DNA of 64,000 nt from Prado023 sp963700395. Lineage in GTDB: Bacteria; Actinomycetota; Actinomycetes; S36-B12; CAIYMF01. Where the stretch lies: contig CAVOXI010000004.1 in NCBI GenBank assembly GCA_963700395.1, positions 62,001 to 126,000 on the forward strand, written 5' to 3'. The translations under genes were made by a program, and so were the position numbers. Shown here piece by piece: positions 54,869 to 64,000 of this stretch. The notes below the pieces were generated by a model. The model was not told the DNA's origin. It ran no database searches and saw only the letters and a program-made list of their open reading frames with translations. Each line of letters starts with the position of its first letter. The stretch's first letter is position 1.

Positions 54869-56310
54869 CCAGGCCCCTGAACCGCCTGTCGATCGGGCTG
54901 CTCGTGCTGATGATCGCCCTGCTCGTCCAGCTCACCCGGATCCAGGTGTTCCAACGCGCCGAGCTCAACGCCAAGCCGGGCAACCAGCGCACGCTGCTCA
55001 CCGAGTACGCCCGCGAGCGCGGCCCGATCCTGGTCGACCGTGCGCCGATCGCCGAGTCCGTGGAGACCGACGACGAGCTGAAGTACCTGCGCAAGTACCC
55101 GATCGGGCCCATGTTCGCCTCCGCGACGGGCTTCTACTCGATCGTGTACGGGGCCACCGGCCTGGAGAAGGCCGAGAACCCGGTCCTGTCAGGGGAGGAC
55201 CCGCGCCTCTTCGTCGACCGGATGCAGCAGCTCTTCGCAGGCCGGGAGATCAAGGGCGGGTCGGTGACGACCACCCTGGACGGTGCGGCGCAGAAGGCCG
55301 CCTGGGACGGGCTCAAGGGCAAGGTCGGGTCGGTGCTGGCCATCGAGCCCAGCACCGGACGCATCCTGGCCCAGGTCCAGAGCCCGTCGTTCGACCCCAA
55401 CGAGCTGAGCTCCCACAACTCCAAGGAGGTCAACGCCTACTACCAGTCCCTCGAGGACGACCCGGACAAGCCGCTGCTCAACCGGCCGATCGCGAAGACC
55501 AACCCGCCCGGTTCGACCTTCAAGGTCGTGACCGCCGCCGCCGCGCTGGAGTCCGGGAGGTTCGAGCCGGACAGCATCCTGCCCGGACCCGCCACCTACA
55601 CGCCCCCGGGGACCAGCGTCGCGATCCCGAACTACTTCAACGGCCCCTGCGGCCCCAACGGCGAGGTCACTCTCGCCGAGGCCCTGGCCATCTCCTGCAA
55701 CACGGCGTTCGCCTGGCTGGGCAACGAGCTCGGCGATGACGCCCTGCGCGACCAGGCGCAGAAGTTCGGGTTCGAGGAGTCGTTCGCGACCCCCCTGCGG
55801 GCAGCGACCTCGCGGTTCCCGTCCGACCCGGACGAGCCCCAGACCGCGATGTCGGCGATCGGCCAGTTCGACGTGCGCGCGACCACGATGCAGATGGCCA
55901 TGGTCGCGGCCGCTGTGGGCAACGGCGGGGTCACGATGCGCCCCGGCCTGGTGGACCAGACGGCGGCCCCTGACCTGAGCCCCCTCGAGACGTTCGACCC
56001 CACGGAGTTCGCCCAGGCGCTGACCCCGGAGAATGCGGCGAAGCTCGCGGCCATGATGGTGGGCGTGGTCAACGAGGGCACGGGGTCCAACGCGCGGATC
56101 CCCGGGGTGGCGGTGGCGGGCAAGACCGGCACGGCGCAGACGGCCAAGGACCGGCCCAACATCGCGTGGTTCATCTCCTTCGCCCCCGCGTCGAACCCCC
56201 AGGTGGCGGTCGCGGTGTCCATCGAGAAGTCCGGGGCCCCGGAGGTCGGCGGCAACCTGCTGGCGGCTCCGATCGCGCGGGCGGTGATGCAGGCGGTGCT
56301 GTCCGGCTGA
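54865..56310 (+). CDS. pbpA: class B penicillin-binding protein PbpA
   Basis: A 481-aa transpeptidase with one N-terminal membrane helix (about 7-25), a dimerisation region and the penicillin-binding domain. The active-site motifs are SxxK in PPGSTFKVV, SxN as SCN in LAISCNTAF, and KTG in VAGKTGTAQ. It works with the adjacent RodA in wall synthesis. ATG overlaps the rodA stop. Confidence 0.96.
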   Translation: MTRPLNRLSIGLLVLMIALLVQLTRIQVFQRAELNAKPGNQRTLLTEYARERGPILVDRAPIAESVETDDELKYLRKYPIGPMFASATGFYSIVYGATGLEKAENPVLSGEDPRLFVDRMQQLFAGREIKGGSVTTTLDGAAQKAAWDGLKGKVGSVLAIEPSTGRILAQVQSPSFDPNELSSHNSKEVNAYYQSLEDDPDKPLLNRPIAKTNPPGSTFKVVTAAAALESGRFEPDSILPGPATYTPPGTSVAIPNYFNGPCGPNGEVTLAEALAISCNTAFAWLGNELGDDALRDQAQKFGFEESFATPLRAATSRFPSDPDEPQTAMSAIGQFDVRATTMQMAMVAAAVGNGGVTMRPGLVDQTAAPDLSPLETFDPTEFAQALTPENAAKLAAMMVGVVNEGTGSNARIPGVAVAGKTGTAQTAKDRPNIAWFISFAPASNPQVAVAVSIEKSGAPEVGGNLLAAPIARAVMQAVLSG

Positions 56311-56463
56311 CCCCGGCGCGCTGGTGGCAGGGCCCGGCTCCCGGGGCGCCTGCCTGCTTCGCGGTAGGTTGTCCGCCGGTGGGCGGGTCGTGCGAGCGGC
56401 CCGGCCGGATCCGGATGGCCCACGCGCGTGCAGGCGTGCGAATGCCACAGGACAGGAGATCGG

Positions 56464-58356
<1,893 letters not shown>

Positions 58357-58428
58357 GCCGGCCACCCCGGGCCGGCGCGGCCGGCACCTCCCGGCGCCCC
58401 CGCCCGCTCCTTGGACGGTCCGGCTGAG

Positions 58429-59736
58429 CTAGCCCCGCGTCTGCCAGGCGGCCCACGCGGAGTCGGTCATGTCGTTCAGCGAGCGCCGGGCACGCCAGCC
58501 GAGCAGGACACCGGCCAGGCTCGGGTCGGCCACCAGCGCCGGCGGGTCCCCGGGTCGGCGGGCCGCGATCTCGACCGCGAACTCCTTGCCCATCGACCGG
58601 CGCAGCGCCTCGATGACCTCGAAGACGGAGTAGCCGGTGCCGGTGCCGATGTTGACCGCGACGTGGTCCTCCAGGCGGGGGGCGTCCTCGACGCCTGCCA
58701 CCCGGGCCACCATCGAGCCGAGCTGGGACGCGACCTCGGCCACCAGCTCGCCGGCCTGGCCGCGCCGGCCGCCGGGACCGGTCGTGGAGCGGATGACCCC
58801 GGGGATGCGCTGGGCGGCCATCTCGACGGCGCGGGCCGCGGCGGGCATCCGCTCGATAGCCCGGGCCGGGACGTGGGAGGCGGCCTCCACCGCGGCCGAT
58901 CCGCCGGGGAACCGTGCCGCTGCTGACTCCGCGCGGTTCGCTGCGTCCTGGACCCGGTCACCGGCGGCGCGCAGCACCTCGGCCTGGTGGGAGATCTCGA
59001 CGATCCGCGCGGCGGCCACGTGCGCGGCTGAGAGGTCGGCCACGTGGATGTAGTCACGCACGCAGGACCCGTCCGCAGTCGGGTAGTCGTCACCGAACAC
59101 CTTGGGCCGTCGGCCGTTCTCGAGGGCCTCGAGGACCATCGGGATCAGGTTCGTGGCCGCAGGATCGCCCAGCTCGGGGCTCGCAGCCCCGGCGACGTTG
59201 AAGTACCGCAGGCTCATCGCGTGCCACTGGTGGGCATGGGCCGTCGCAGAGACCATGTGCTCGCCGGCCAGCTTCGTGGCCCCGTAGGGGTTCATGGGCA
59301 TCCGCGGGGCCGACTCGGTGATCCGCGATCCGACCGACACGCCGGGGGCTCCGGGGGTCAGGTCCGGCTGGCCGTAGACCGCCGCCGACGACGAGAACAC
59401 CATCTGGGTGGTCCCGGCCGCGACCATCTCCTCGAGCAGCACCTGCAGCCCGCCCACGTTCTGCGACCAGTAGTACAGCGGGCGTTCCACGGACTCGCCG
59501 ACCTGCTTGCGTGCGGCGAAGTGCATCACGCCGGTGATCGGATGGCTGCTGAACGCCCGGCGGACGGCTCGCCGGTTGTTCACGTCGGCCTTGATCAGCG
59601 GGACCCCGGCCGGCAGGCGGTCGGCCCGACCGGTGGACAGGTCGTCGATCACGACCACGTCTCGGCCACTGGCCACCATGTCGCGCACGACGTGCGCCCC
59701 GATGTACCCAGCCCCTCCGGTGATCAGCCACGCCAT
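58429..59736 (-). CDS. galE: UDP-glucose 4-epimerase GalE with an internal insertion
   Basis: A 435-aa extended SDR. The NAD motif TGGAGYIG is at 6-13, the SSSAAVYG strand near 115-122, and the catalytic Tyr151/Lys155 in NPYGATK. RDYIHVADL (227-235) and NIGTGTGYS (362-370) are the usual C-terminal landmarks. Between them, residues about 250-357 form an Ala/Arg-rich helical insertion that normal GalE (about 330 aa) lacks. The enzyme interconverts UDP-glucose and UDP-galactose for envelope sugars. It is convergent with pknB. Confidence 0.9.
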   Translation of the reverse strand: MAWLITGGAGYIGAHVVRDMVASGRDVVVIDDLSTGRADRLPAGVPLIKADVNNRRAVRRAFSSHPITGVMHFAARKQVGESVERPLYYWSQNVGGLQVLLEEMVAAGTTQMVFSSSAAVYGQPDLTPGAPGVSVGSRITESAPRMPMNPYGATKLAGEHMVSATAHAHQWHAMSLRYFNVAGAASPELGDPAATNLIPMVLEALENGRRPKVFGDDYPTADGSCVRDYIHVADLSAAHVAAARIVEISHQAEVLRAAGDRVQDAANRAESAAARFPGGSAAVEAASHVPARAIERMPAAARAVEMAAQRIPGVIRSTTGPGGRRGQAGELVAEVASQLGSMVARVAGVEDAPRLEDHVAVNIGTGTGYSVFEVIEALRRSMGKEFAVEIAARRPGDPPALVADPSLAGVLLGWRARRSLNDMTDSAWAAWQTRG

Positions 59737-59757
59737 GCCGGGCAGCCTATCGCCCCG

Positions 59758-60699
59758 CTACTTGAGCAATCGGCTCATCCGGCGGTCGGCCAGCGGCTTG
59801 CCCCCGGTCTGGCAGGTGGCGCAGTACTGCAGGCTGGAGTCGGCGAAGCTGACCTCGCGCACGACGTCCCCGCACACGGGGCACGGCGCGCCCGCGCGTC
59901 CGTGCACGGCCATGCCCGCCTTCTTCTCCGCCTTGAGGCTCGCAGGGTCCGTGGCGCGGGCGACCTCGACCGCCTCGGCCAGGGTGTCGCGCAGCGCCGC
60001 GTAGAGCCGCGCCTCGGCCTCGGGTGGCTGCGTCCCGGCCGGCGCGAAGGGGCTCATGCGGGCGGCGTGCAGGATCTCGTCGGAGTAGGCGTTGCCGATC
60101 CCGGCGATCCGCGACTGGTCGCGCAGCACCCCCTTGACCTGGGCCCGCCCCGCCGCGACGAGGATCTCGTGGAACAGCTCGGGCGTCAGGTCCTCGAGGG
60201 GATCCGGGCCCAGCCGGGACACCGCCGGGACTGTCGTGGGGTCGCGGACGACGTGCACCGCGAGCCGCTTCTGCGTGCCCGCCTCCGTGACGTCCAGGGC
60301 CGCCACGGGTGTCCCCGGCGCCGCGCCGGCGGGCCCACCGGCCTCGCCGGCCGCGAACACGATGCGCACGGCGAGCGCCGATCCGGCACCGCGACCGCCG
60401 CCGCGCCGGCCGAACGGGGCCGGGGCTGCGGGTGGGTCCTCGCGCCAGCGTGCCCACCCGGCGCGGGACAGGTGGATCACCACGTACAGGGGCTCGCCCT
60501 GCGGATCGACGAGCTCGAGGACCAGGTGCTTGCCGAGCCGGGAGAACCCGAGGACCTCGCACCCGGAGGCGGCGCTCACGGGGGGGTCGAACGTCTTGAG
60601 GGCGCTGATCGCCGCGACCTCGATCCGGGCCACCCGCATCCCGGCGGTGCGCACGGTCAGCGCCTCGGCGAGGGCGGTGACCTCGGGGAGCTCAGGCAC
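59758..60699 (-). CDS. Fpg/Nei-family DNA glycosylase
   Basis: A 313-aa base-excision glycosylase/AP-lyase. The start PELPEV places the catalytic N-terminal proline right after the initiator Met. GIGNAYSDEILH is the H2TH region, and the C-terminal zinc finger has four Cys in CPVCGDV and CATCQTGG. Typical MutM and Nei proteins are about 270 aa; this one has an additional Gly/Ala-rich loop near residues 95-130. GTG at 60699 has CACCCT 7 nt upstream, possibly leaderless. Confidence 0.92.
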   Translation of the reverse strand: MPELPEVTALAEALTVRTAGMRVARIEVAAISALKTFDPPVSAASGCEVLGFSRLGKHLVLELVDPQGEPLYVVIHLSRAGWARWREDPPAAPAPFGRRGGGRGAGSALAVRIVFAAGEAGGPAGAAPGTPVAALDVTEAGTQKRLAVHVVRDPTTVPAVSRLGPDPLEDLTPELFHEILVAAGRAQVKGVLRDQSRIAGIGNAYSDEILHAARMSPFAPAGTQPPEAEARLYAALRDTLAEAVEVARATDPASLKAEKKAGMAVHGRAGAPCPVCGDVVREVSFADSSLQYCATCQTGGKPLADRRMSRLLK

Positions 60700-60751
60700 G
60701 GAACTCAGGGTGGCATGGTCAGGCCGGGGATGCGAGGCAGTCCCGGTGGGC

Positions 60752-61255
60752 CTACTTCCGGCTCCTGCGGCCCCCGAGCGTGCGGGGATTGCCGTCCCCG
60801 AGCGTGAACGAGATGACCACGTGGTTCCACGAGCAGTGCCGGCAGACCTCGACGACGTACACCCGGAACCGGCCGTGCTCGTGGGCCATGATCGGCAGCT
60901 GCGCCTGCGCACGCGCCGACCCGCTCAGGGGGCCCAGCTGCGCCCCGTACACCCAGGTCACCTCGACCATCTCGGGCCGGCCGCACACCGGGCAGCCCCG
61001 GCCGGCGGCCTCGCCGTGGTACTTGGCCGCGCGCAGCAGGCCCGGGTCGGCATCGCAGTAGTCGCTGTTGAAGGCACCACCGCGGCGCATCGTCTCCAGC
61101 GCCGAGCGCCGCGCGAGGGCGAAGGAGACGACGTCGCGGGGAGCCTCGGGGTCATCGACGGATTCGGGTGCGAACTCGTCGGGATGCGGGGCCGGGGCCT
61201 TGGTGGGCATGGACGTGCGGGAGCCCCGGATCGTCGACGAACGGGGCGCGGCCAT
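60752..61255 (-). CDS. DUF5318 family protein
   Basis: A 167-aa protein with two CxxC pairs (GCPVCGRPE and VCRHCSWNH), probably a zinc site, and the conserved FNSDYCDADPGLLRAAKYHG. Rv0049 of M. tuberculosis, beside ponA1, is of this type. Function is unknown. ATG at 61255 has TACCCT 6 nt upstream (leaderless). It is divergent from ponA. Confidence 0.85.
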   Translation of the reverse strand: MAAPRSSTIRGSRTSMPTKAPAPHPDEFAPESVDDPEAPRDVVSFALARRSALETMRRGGAFNSDYCDADPGLLRAAKYHGEAAGRGCPVCGRPEMVEVTWVYGAQLGPLSGSARAQAQLPIMAHEHGRFRVYVVEVCRHCSWNHVVISFTLGDGNPRTLGGRRSRK

Positions 61256-61261
61256 CGCACA

Positions 61262-61267
61262 AGGGTA
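61262..61267 (-). promoter_or_regulatory. -10 element for a leaderless start (DUF5318)
   Basis: TACCCT on the minus strand lies 6 nt before the ATG at 61255. Confidence 0.5.
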
Positions 61268-61352
61268 GGCCGGGCACGCGCGAAGCGCACCCCTCATCGC
61301 GATCAGGTCACCCGCACGCGGTCGTCGCGCCACCGTGACGGCCCGGGTCCAC

Positions 61353-61358
61353 TACCGT
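61353..61358 (+). promoter_or_regulatory. -10 element for a leaderless start (ponA)
   Basis: TACCGT lies 7 nt before the GTG at 61366, with no Shine-Dalgarno sequence. Confidence 0.5.
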
Positions 61359-61365
61359 ACCCGGG

Positions 61366-63456
61366 GTGAGGATCAACTACCCGCGGGATGACCGCGAGGG
61401 ATGGCGGCGCTTCATCCCCTCCTGGAGGCTCGTGCTCGGCACCCTGGGCACCCTCTTCGTGCTGGGCGCAACGGTCTTCGTCGCCCTGTTCGCGTTCGCG
61501 TGGGCCACCATCGACATCCCGGAGGAGAACGAGGTCGCCGCGGCACAGACCTCGATCATCTACTGGAACGACGGTGAGAAGGAGATGGCACGGCTCGGGG
61601 ACACCAACCGGATCTCGGTGCCCATCGAGGACATCCCCGAGGACATGCAGCACGCGGTCGTGGCCGCTGAGGACCGCAGGTTCTACGAGCACTCGGGCTT
61701 CGACGTCAGGGGCTTCTCCCGGGCCCTGTGGACCAACCTCACCACCGGCTCGTCGCAGGGCGGGTCGACGATCACCCAGCAGTACGCCAAGAACGCCTAC
61801 CTGACCCAGGACAAGACCTACGTCCGCAAGTTCAAGGAGCTGGTGCTCAGCTTCAAGCTCGAGGCCTCGCTGTCCAAGGACGCCATCCTCGAGCGCTACC
61901 TGAACACCATCTACTTCGGCCGCGGCGCCTACGGCGTCGAGACTGCTGCAGAGGCCTACTTCGGCGTGTCGGCCTCGGAGCTGACCCTCGAGCAGTCGGC
62001 CGTGCTCGCCGCGATCATCAACTCCCCGGGCAACTTCAACCCGGACACCAACATGGAGAACCTGGAGACCCGCTACGCCTACGTGATCAACGGCATGTAC
62101 GACGAGGGGTACATCACCGAGAAGGAGCGTGACGACGCCCTCGACAGCTTCCCTGAGGTCAAGGAGCGCAAGGACAGCGCGAAGTACGCCGGGCCGACAG
62201 GCTTCCTCATCCGCTCGGTCCAGGATGAGCTCGTCAAGCTCGGGTTCACCGAGGCCGAGATCGAGGGCGGCGGCCTGCGGATCGTGAGCACCTTCGACAA
62301 CAAGGCACAGAAGGCTGCGGTGGCCGCGGTCAAGGACCAGGCCCCGACCACGGGGATGGAGGGCGTGCGGATCGGGCTGGCCGCGGTCGAGCCGCTCACG
62401 GGCGAGTTCGTGGCCATGTACGGCGGCGCGGACTACCTCGAGGACCAGTTCAACAACGCGACCATGGCCAGCCAGCAGGCCGGCTCCACCTTCAAGCCCT
62501 TCGGCCTGGCAGCGGCCACCGAGGACCGGATCGGCCTGGACACGCTGTGGCCGGGCAACTCCCCGACCGAGGTGGGGGGCTTTGAGGTCAACAACTACGC
62601 CGACAACTCCTACGGGGCCCAGGTCACGTTGCTCAAGGGGACCGAGGAGTCGATCAACACCGTGTACGTGTCGGTGGAGGAGGCCACGGGTGTCCGCCCG
62701 GTCCAGGAGGCTGCGCTGCGCGCGGGGATCCCGGAGGACACCATCGGGTTGAACCTCGAGGAGCCCAACCTGACCTTCGTCCTGGGCACGGCCTCGACGC
62801 ACACCATCGACGTCGCCCAGTCCTATGCGACCTTCGCCGCACGCGGTGAGCGCGCCGCCACCACGACGATCCGGTCGGTGTCGGCCACCGATGGCTCGGT
62901 GCTCTACGAGCGCGCGGACGACCCCCAGCGGGCTTTCGACGAGAACACCGCCGACGTCGTCAACTTCGCCCTGCAGAGCGTGGTGAGCAATGGCACGGGC
63001 GGGCCCGCACGGGCGCTCGGCAGGCCGGTGGCGGCCAAGACCGGGTCGACCGACGAGTACCGCTCGGCCTGGTTCGCCGGGTACGTCCCGCAGCTGGCGT
63101 CAGCAGTGAGCTTCAGCAAGAACGACAAGAACGGCAACGTCCTGTCCCTGTCGGGCGTCGGCGGGCAGAGGCAGTTCTTCGGCAGCGGATTCCCCGCACG
63201 CGTGTGGACGGCCTTCATGGTCGGCGCGCTCGAGGACACACCGGTCGAGGAGTTCGTGGTGCCCGCGGATCCGCCGAAGGGCGGCGGGGGGTTCAGCCCG
63301 ACCCCCACACCCACTCCCACGCCGACGCCCACGCCGACCCCGACGCCGGAGCCCCCGAGCCCGAGCCCGGAGCCGCCGACCCCGACGCCTGAGCCCCCGA
63401 GCGTTGAGCCAGAGCAGCCCCAGCCGCCCGAGCCCCCCGCCCCGAGCGCATCGTGA
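61366..63456 (+). CDS. ponA: bifunctional class A penicillin-binding protein
   Basis: A 696-aa protein with one membrane helix (about 20-45). The GT51 transglycosylase domain has AAEDRRFYEHSGFD and GGSTITQQYAKN. The transpeptidase has SxxK in QAGSTFKPFG, SxN in EESINTVY and KTG in AAKTGSTDE. The last about 60 residues are Pro/Thr/Glu repeats, a disordered tail like that of mycobacterial PonA1. It polymerises and cross-links peptidoglycan. Neighbours DUF5318 and the next membrane protein mirror Rv0049-ponA1-Rv0051. Confidence 0.95.
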   Translation: MRINYPRDDREGWRRFIPSWRLVLGTLGTLFVLGATVFVALFAFAWATIDIPEENEVAAAQTSIIYWNDGEKEMARLGDTNRISVPIEDIPEDMQHAVVAAEDRRFYEHSGFDVRGFSRALWTNLTTGSSQGGSTITQQYAKNAYLTQDKTYVRKFKELVLSFKLEASLSKDAILERYLNTIYFGRGAYGVETAAEAYFGVSASELTLEQSAVLAAIINSPGNFNPDTNMENLETRYAYVINGMYDEGYITEKERDDALDSFPEVKERKDSAKYAGPTGFLIRSVQDELVKLGFTEAEIEGGGLRIVSTFDNKAQKAAVAAVKDQAPTTGMEGVRIGLAAVEPLTGEFVAMYGGADYLEDQFNNATMASQQAGSTFKPFGLAAATEDRIGLDTLWPGNSPTEVGGFEVNNYADNSYGAQVTLLKGTEESINTVYVSVEEATGVRPVQEAALRAGIPEDTIGLNLEEPNLTFVLGTASTHTIDVAQSYATFAARGERAATTTIRSVSATDGSVLYERADDPQRAFDENTADVVNFALQSVVSNGTGGPARALGRPVAAKTGSTDEYRSAWFAGYVPQLASAVSFSKNDKNGNVLSLSGVGGQRQFFGSGFPARVWTAFMVGALEDTPVEEFVVPADPPKGGGGFSPTPTPTPTPTPTPTPTPEPPSPSPEPPTPTPEPPSVEPEQPQPPEPPAPSAS

Positions 63457-63461
63457 ACATG

Positions 63462-63504
63462 ATGCTGACGATTCCGACCCTCCTGAGGTCAGGATCGTCA
63501 GCAT
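63462..63504. repeat. 43-nt palindromic element, copy 2
   Basis: The left arm ATGCTGACGATTCCGACC (63462-63479) faces an imperfect right arm (63487-63504) around a 7-nt loop; two of 18 pairs are non-Watson-Crick. It lies 5 nt after the ponA stop. The left arm matches copy 1 (45637-45679) over 17 consecutive bases, and arm and loop lengths are the same. Confidence 0.75.
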
Positions 63505-63532
63505 GAACGCTGGGCGTGCGGCTCTGGACCTC

Positions 63533-63538
63533 TAGGCT
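63533..63538 (+). promoter_or_regulatory. -10 element for a leaderless start
   Basis: TAGGCT lies 6 nt before the GTG at 63545. Confidence 0.5.
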
Positions 63539-63544
63539 CTCCTC

Positions 63545-64000
63545 GTGATGGACCTCAACGCGGCCACCAGCACCCGGGCGCGCCCCTACGTGGTCCCGAC
63601 GCAGGCCGATCCGGTCGCGCGCGCCGCCCTGCCGCTGCTCGGCGGGCCTGTCGGCCGCCACGCGGGCCTGGGGCGCTCGTGGTGGACCCCGGTCCGGGTG
63701 TCGATCGTGGTCGGGCTGCTCGTCTACGCGACGGGCTGGCTGTCGAAGGGGTACTGCCTGGCCAACGGGTGGGGCGCCCCGCAGCGGTACATGTACCTCT
63801 GCTACTCCGACATCCCGATCCTCTACTCCGCCCGGGGCCTGGCCGACGGGGCGTTCCCCTACCTCCTGGATCCGGGCCCCGGGCAGCAGGTGCTGGAGTA
63901 CCCGGTGCTCACCGGGGTGTTCATGTACCTGGCCGCCTGGGTCACGCGGCTGTTCGGCGGCGGTGCCGCGACCTTCTTCGGGGTCAACGTGGCGGGGATG
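63545..64000 (+). CDS. polytopic membrane protein, probable GT87/mannosyltransferase-like, partial
   Basis: An open frame that runs off the window: 152 codons are visible. It begins with GTG-ATG (either can start) and has a cytoplasmic leader of about 50 residues. A hydrophobic helix (VRVSIVVGLLVYATGWL) is followed by the outer loop CYSDIPILYSARGLADGAFPY, with an SD pair typical of lipid-dependent glycosyltransferases, then YPVLTGVFMYLAAWV. Rv0051, after ponA1 in M. tuberculosis, is an integral membrane protein of this kind. Confidence 0.7.
   Translation, partial: MMDLNAATSTRARPYVVPTQADPVARAALPLLGGPVGRHAGLGRSWWTPVRVSIVVGLLVYATGWLSKGYCLANGWGAPQRYMYLCYSDIPILYSARGLADGAFPYLLDPGPGQQVLEYPVLTGVFMYLAAWVTRLFGGGAATFFGVNVAGM

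Noticed and set aside
63290..63440. Repetitive Pro-Thr/Pro-Glu coding DNA resembling a tandem repeat or CRISPR
   Set aside because: It is the disordered tail of PonA: short codon repeats, no spacers, no cas genes.

Overview
The window is a high-GC actinobacterial chromosome segment centred on the replication origin. The gene order tRNA-Ile / DUF3566 / gyrA / gyrB / dciA / recF / dnaN / oriC / dnaA / rpmH / rnpA / yidD / yidC / jag / rsmG / parB is that of Actinomycetes, and the murJ, fhaA-pknB and ino1-ponA neighbourhoods match the Streptomyces/Mycobacterium arrangement. Start codons are often GTG. At least eight genes have a TANNNT-like -10 hexamer 6-8 nt before the start codon, which suggests widespread leaderless transcription. 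I cannot assign a genus.

Layout. 59-10674, minus strand: tRNA-Ile(GAT), a DUF3566 membrane protein, both gyrase subunits, DciA-like protein, RecF, beta clamp, the oriC spacer and DnaA. 11003-16082, plus strand: ribosomal protein L34, RNase P protein, YidD, YidC, Jag, RsmG (a parS-like site lies in its 5' codons) and ParB. No parA is present; an HTH/coiled-coil protein follows parB. 16252-25157, mainly minus: D-Ala-D-Ala ligase-like protein and a PLP aminotransferase, a secreted phospholipase-D-like protein (plus strand), then CwlM-like pseudo-amidase, thioredoxin, thioredoxin reductase and a membrane pseudokinase. 25713-30713, minus: MurJ flippase, a large DUF6049-like secreted protein and a NUDIX hydrolase. 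They are divergent from the CCA-adding enzyme and an OafA-type acyltransferase. 34272: tRNA-Leu(CAG).

34.4-40.7 kb is different. A two-gene minus-strand locus (a carbon-nitrogen hydrolase and a small partner) is broken by about eleven frameshifts that keep its coding character. The divergent cyclase/AAA/TPR gene is split by one frameshift and the following dps gene appears shifted near its start. After that come a transglutaminase-like protein, DUF72, a DHA2 drug exporter, a lytic transglycosylase, a CoA-transferase, PadR-ino1 with a clear palindromic operator, and an MFS transporter.

50605-58356, plus strand, is the cell-wall/division signalling operon fhaA-fhaB-pstP-rodA-pbpA followed by pknB, without pknA. 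pstP is also split by a frameshift. The window ends with galE (carrying an internal Ala-rich insertion), an Fpg/Nei glycosylase, DUF5318, the bifunctional PBP ponA and the start of a membrane protein like the one that follows ponA1 in Mycobacterium.

How it fits together: replication initiation and segregation genes sit beside the peptidoglycan lipid-II export and regulation set (MurJ, pseudokinase, CwlM-like protein, FhaA, PknB, PstP, RodA/PbpA, PonA). The least explained signals are the local frameshift cluster, the parA-less parB locus with three perfect DnaA boxes, a 43-nt palindromic repeat shared by two gene ends, and the GalE insertion.
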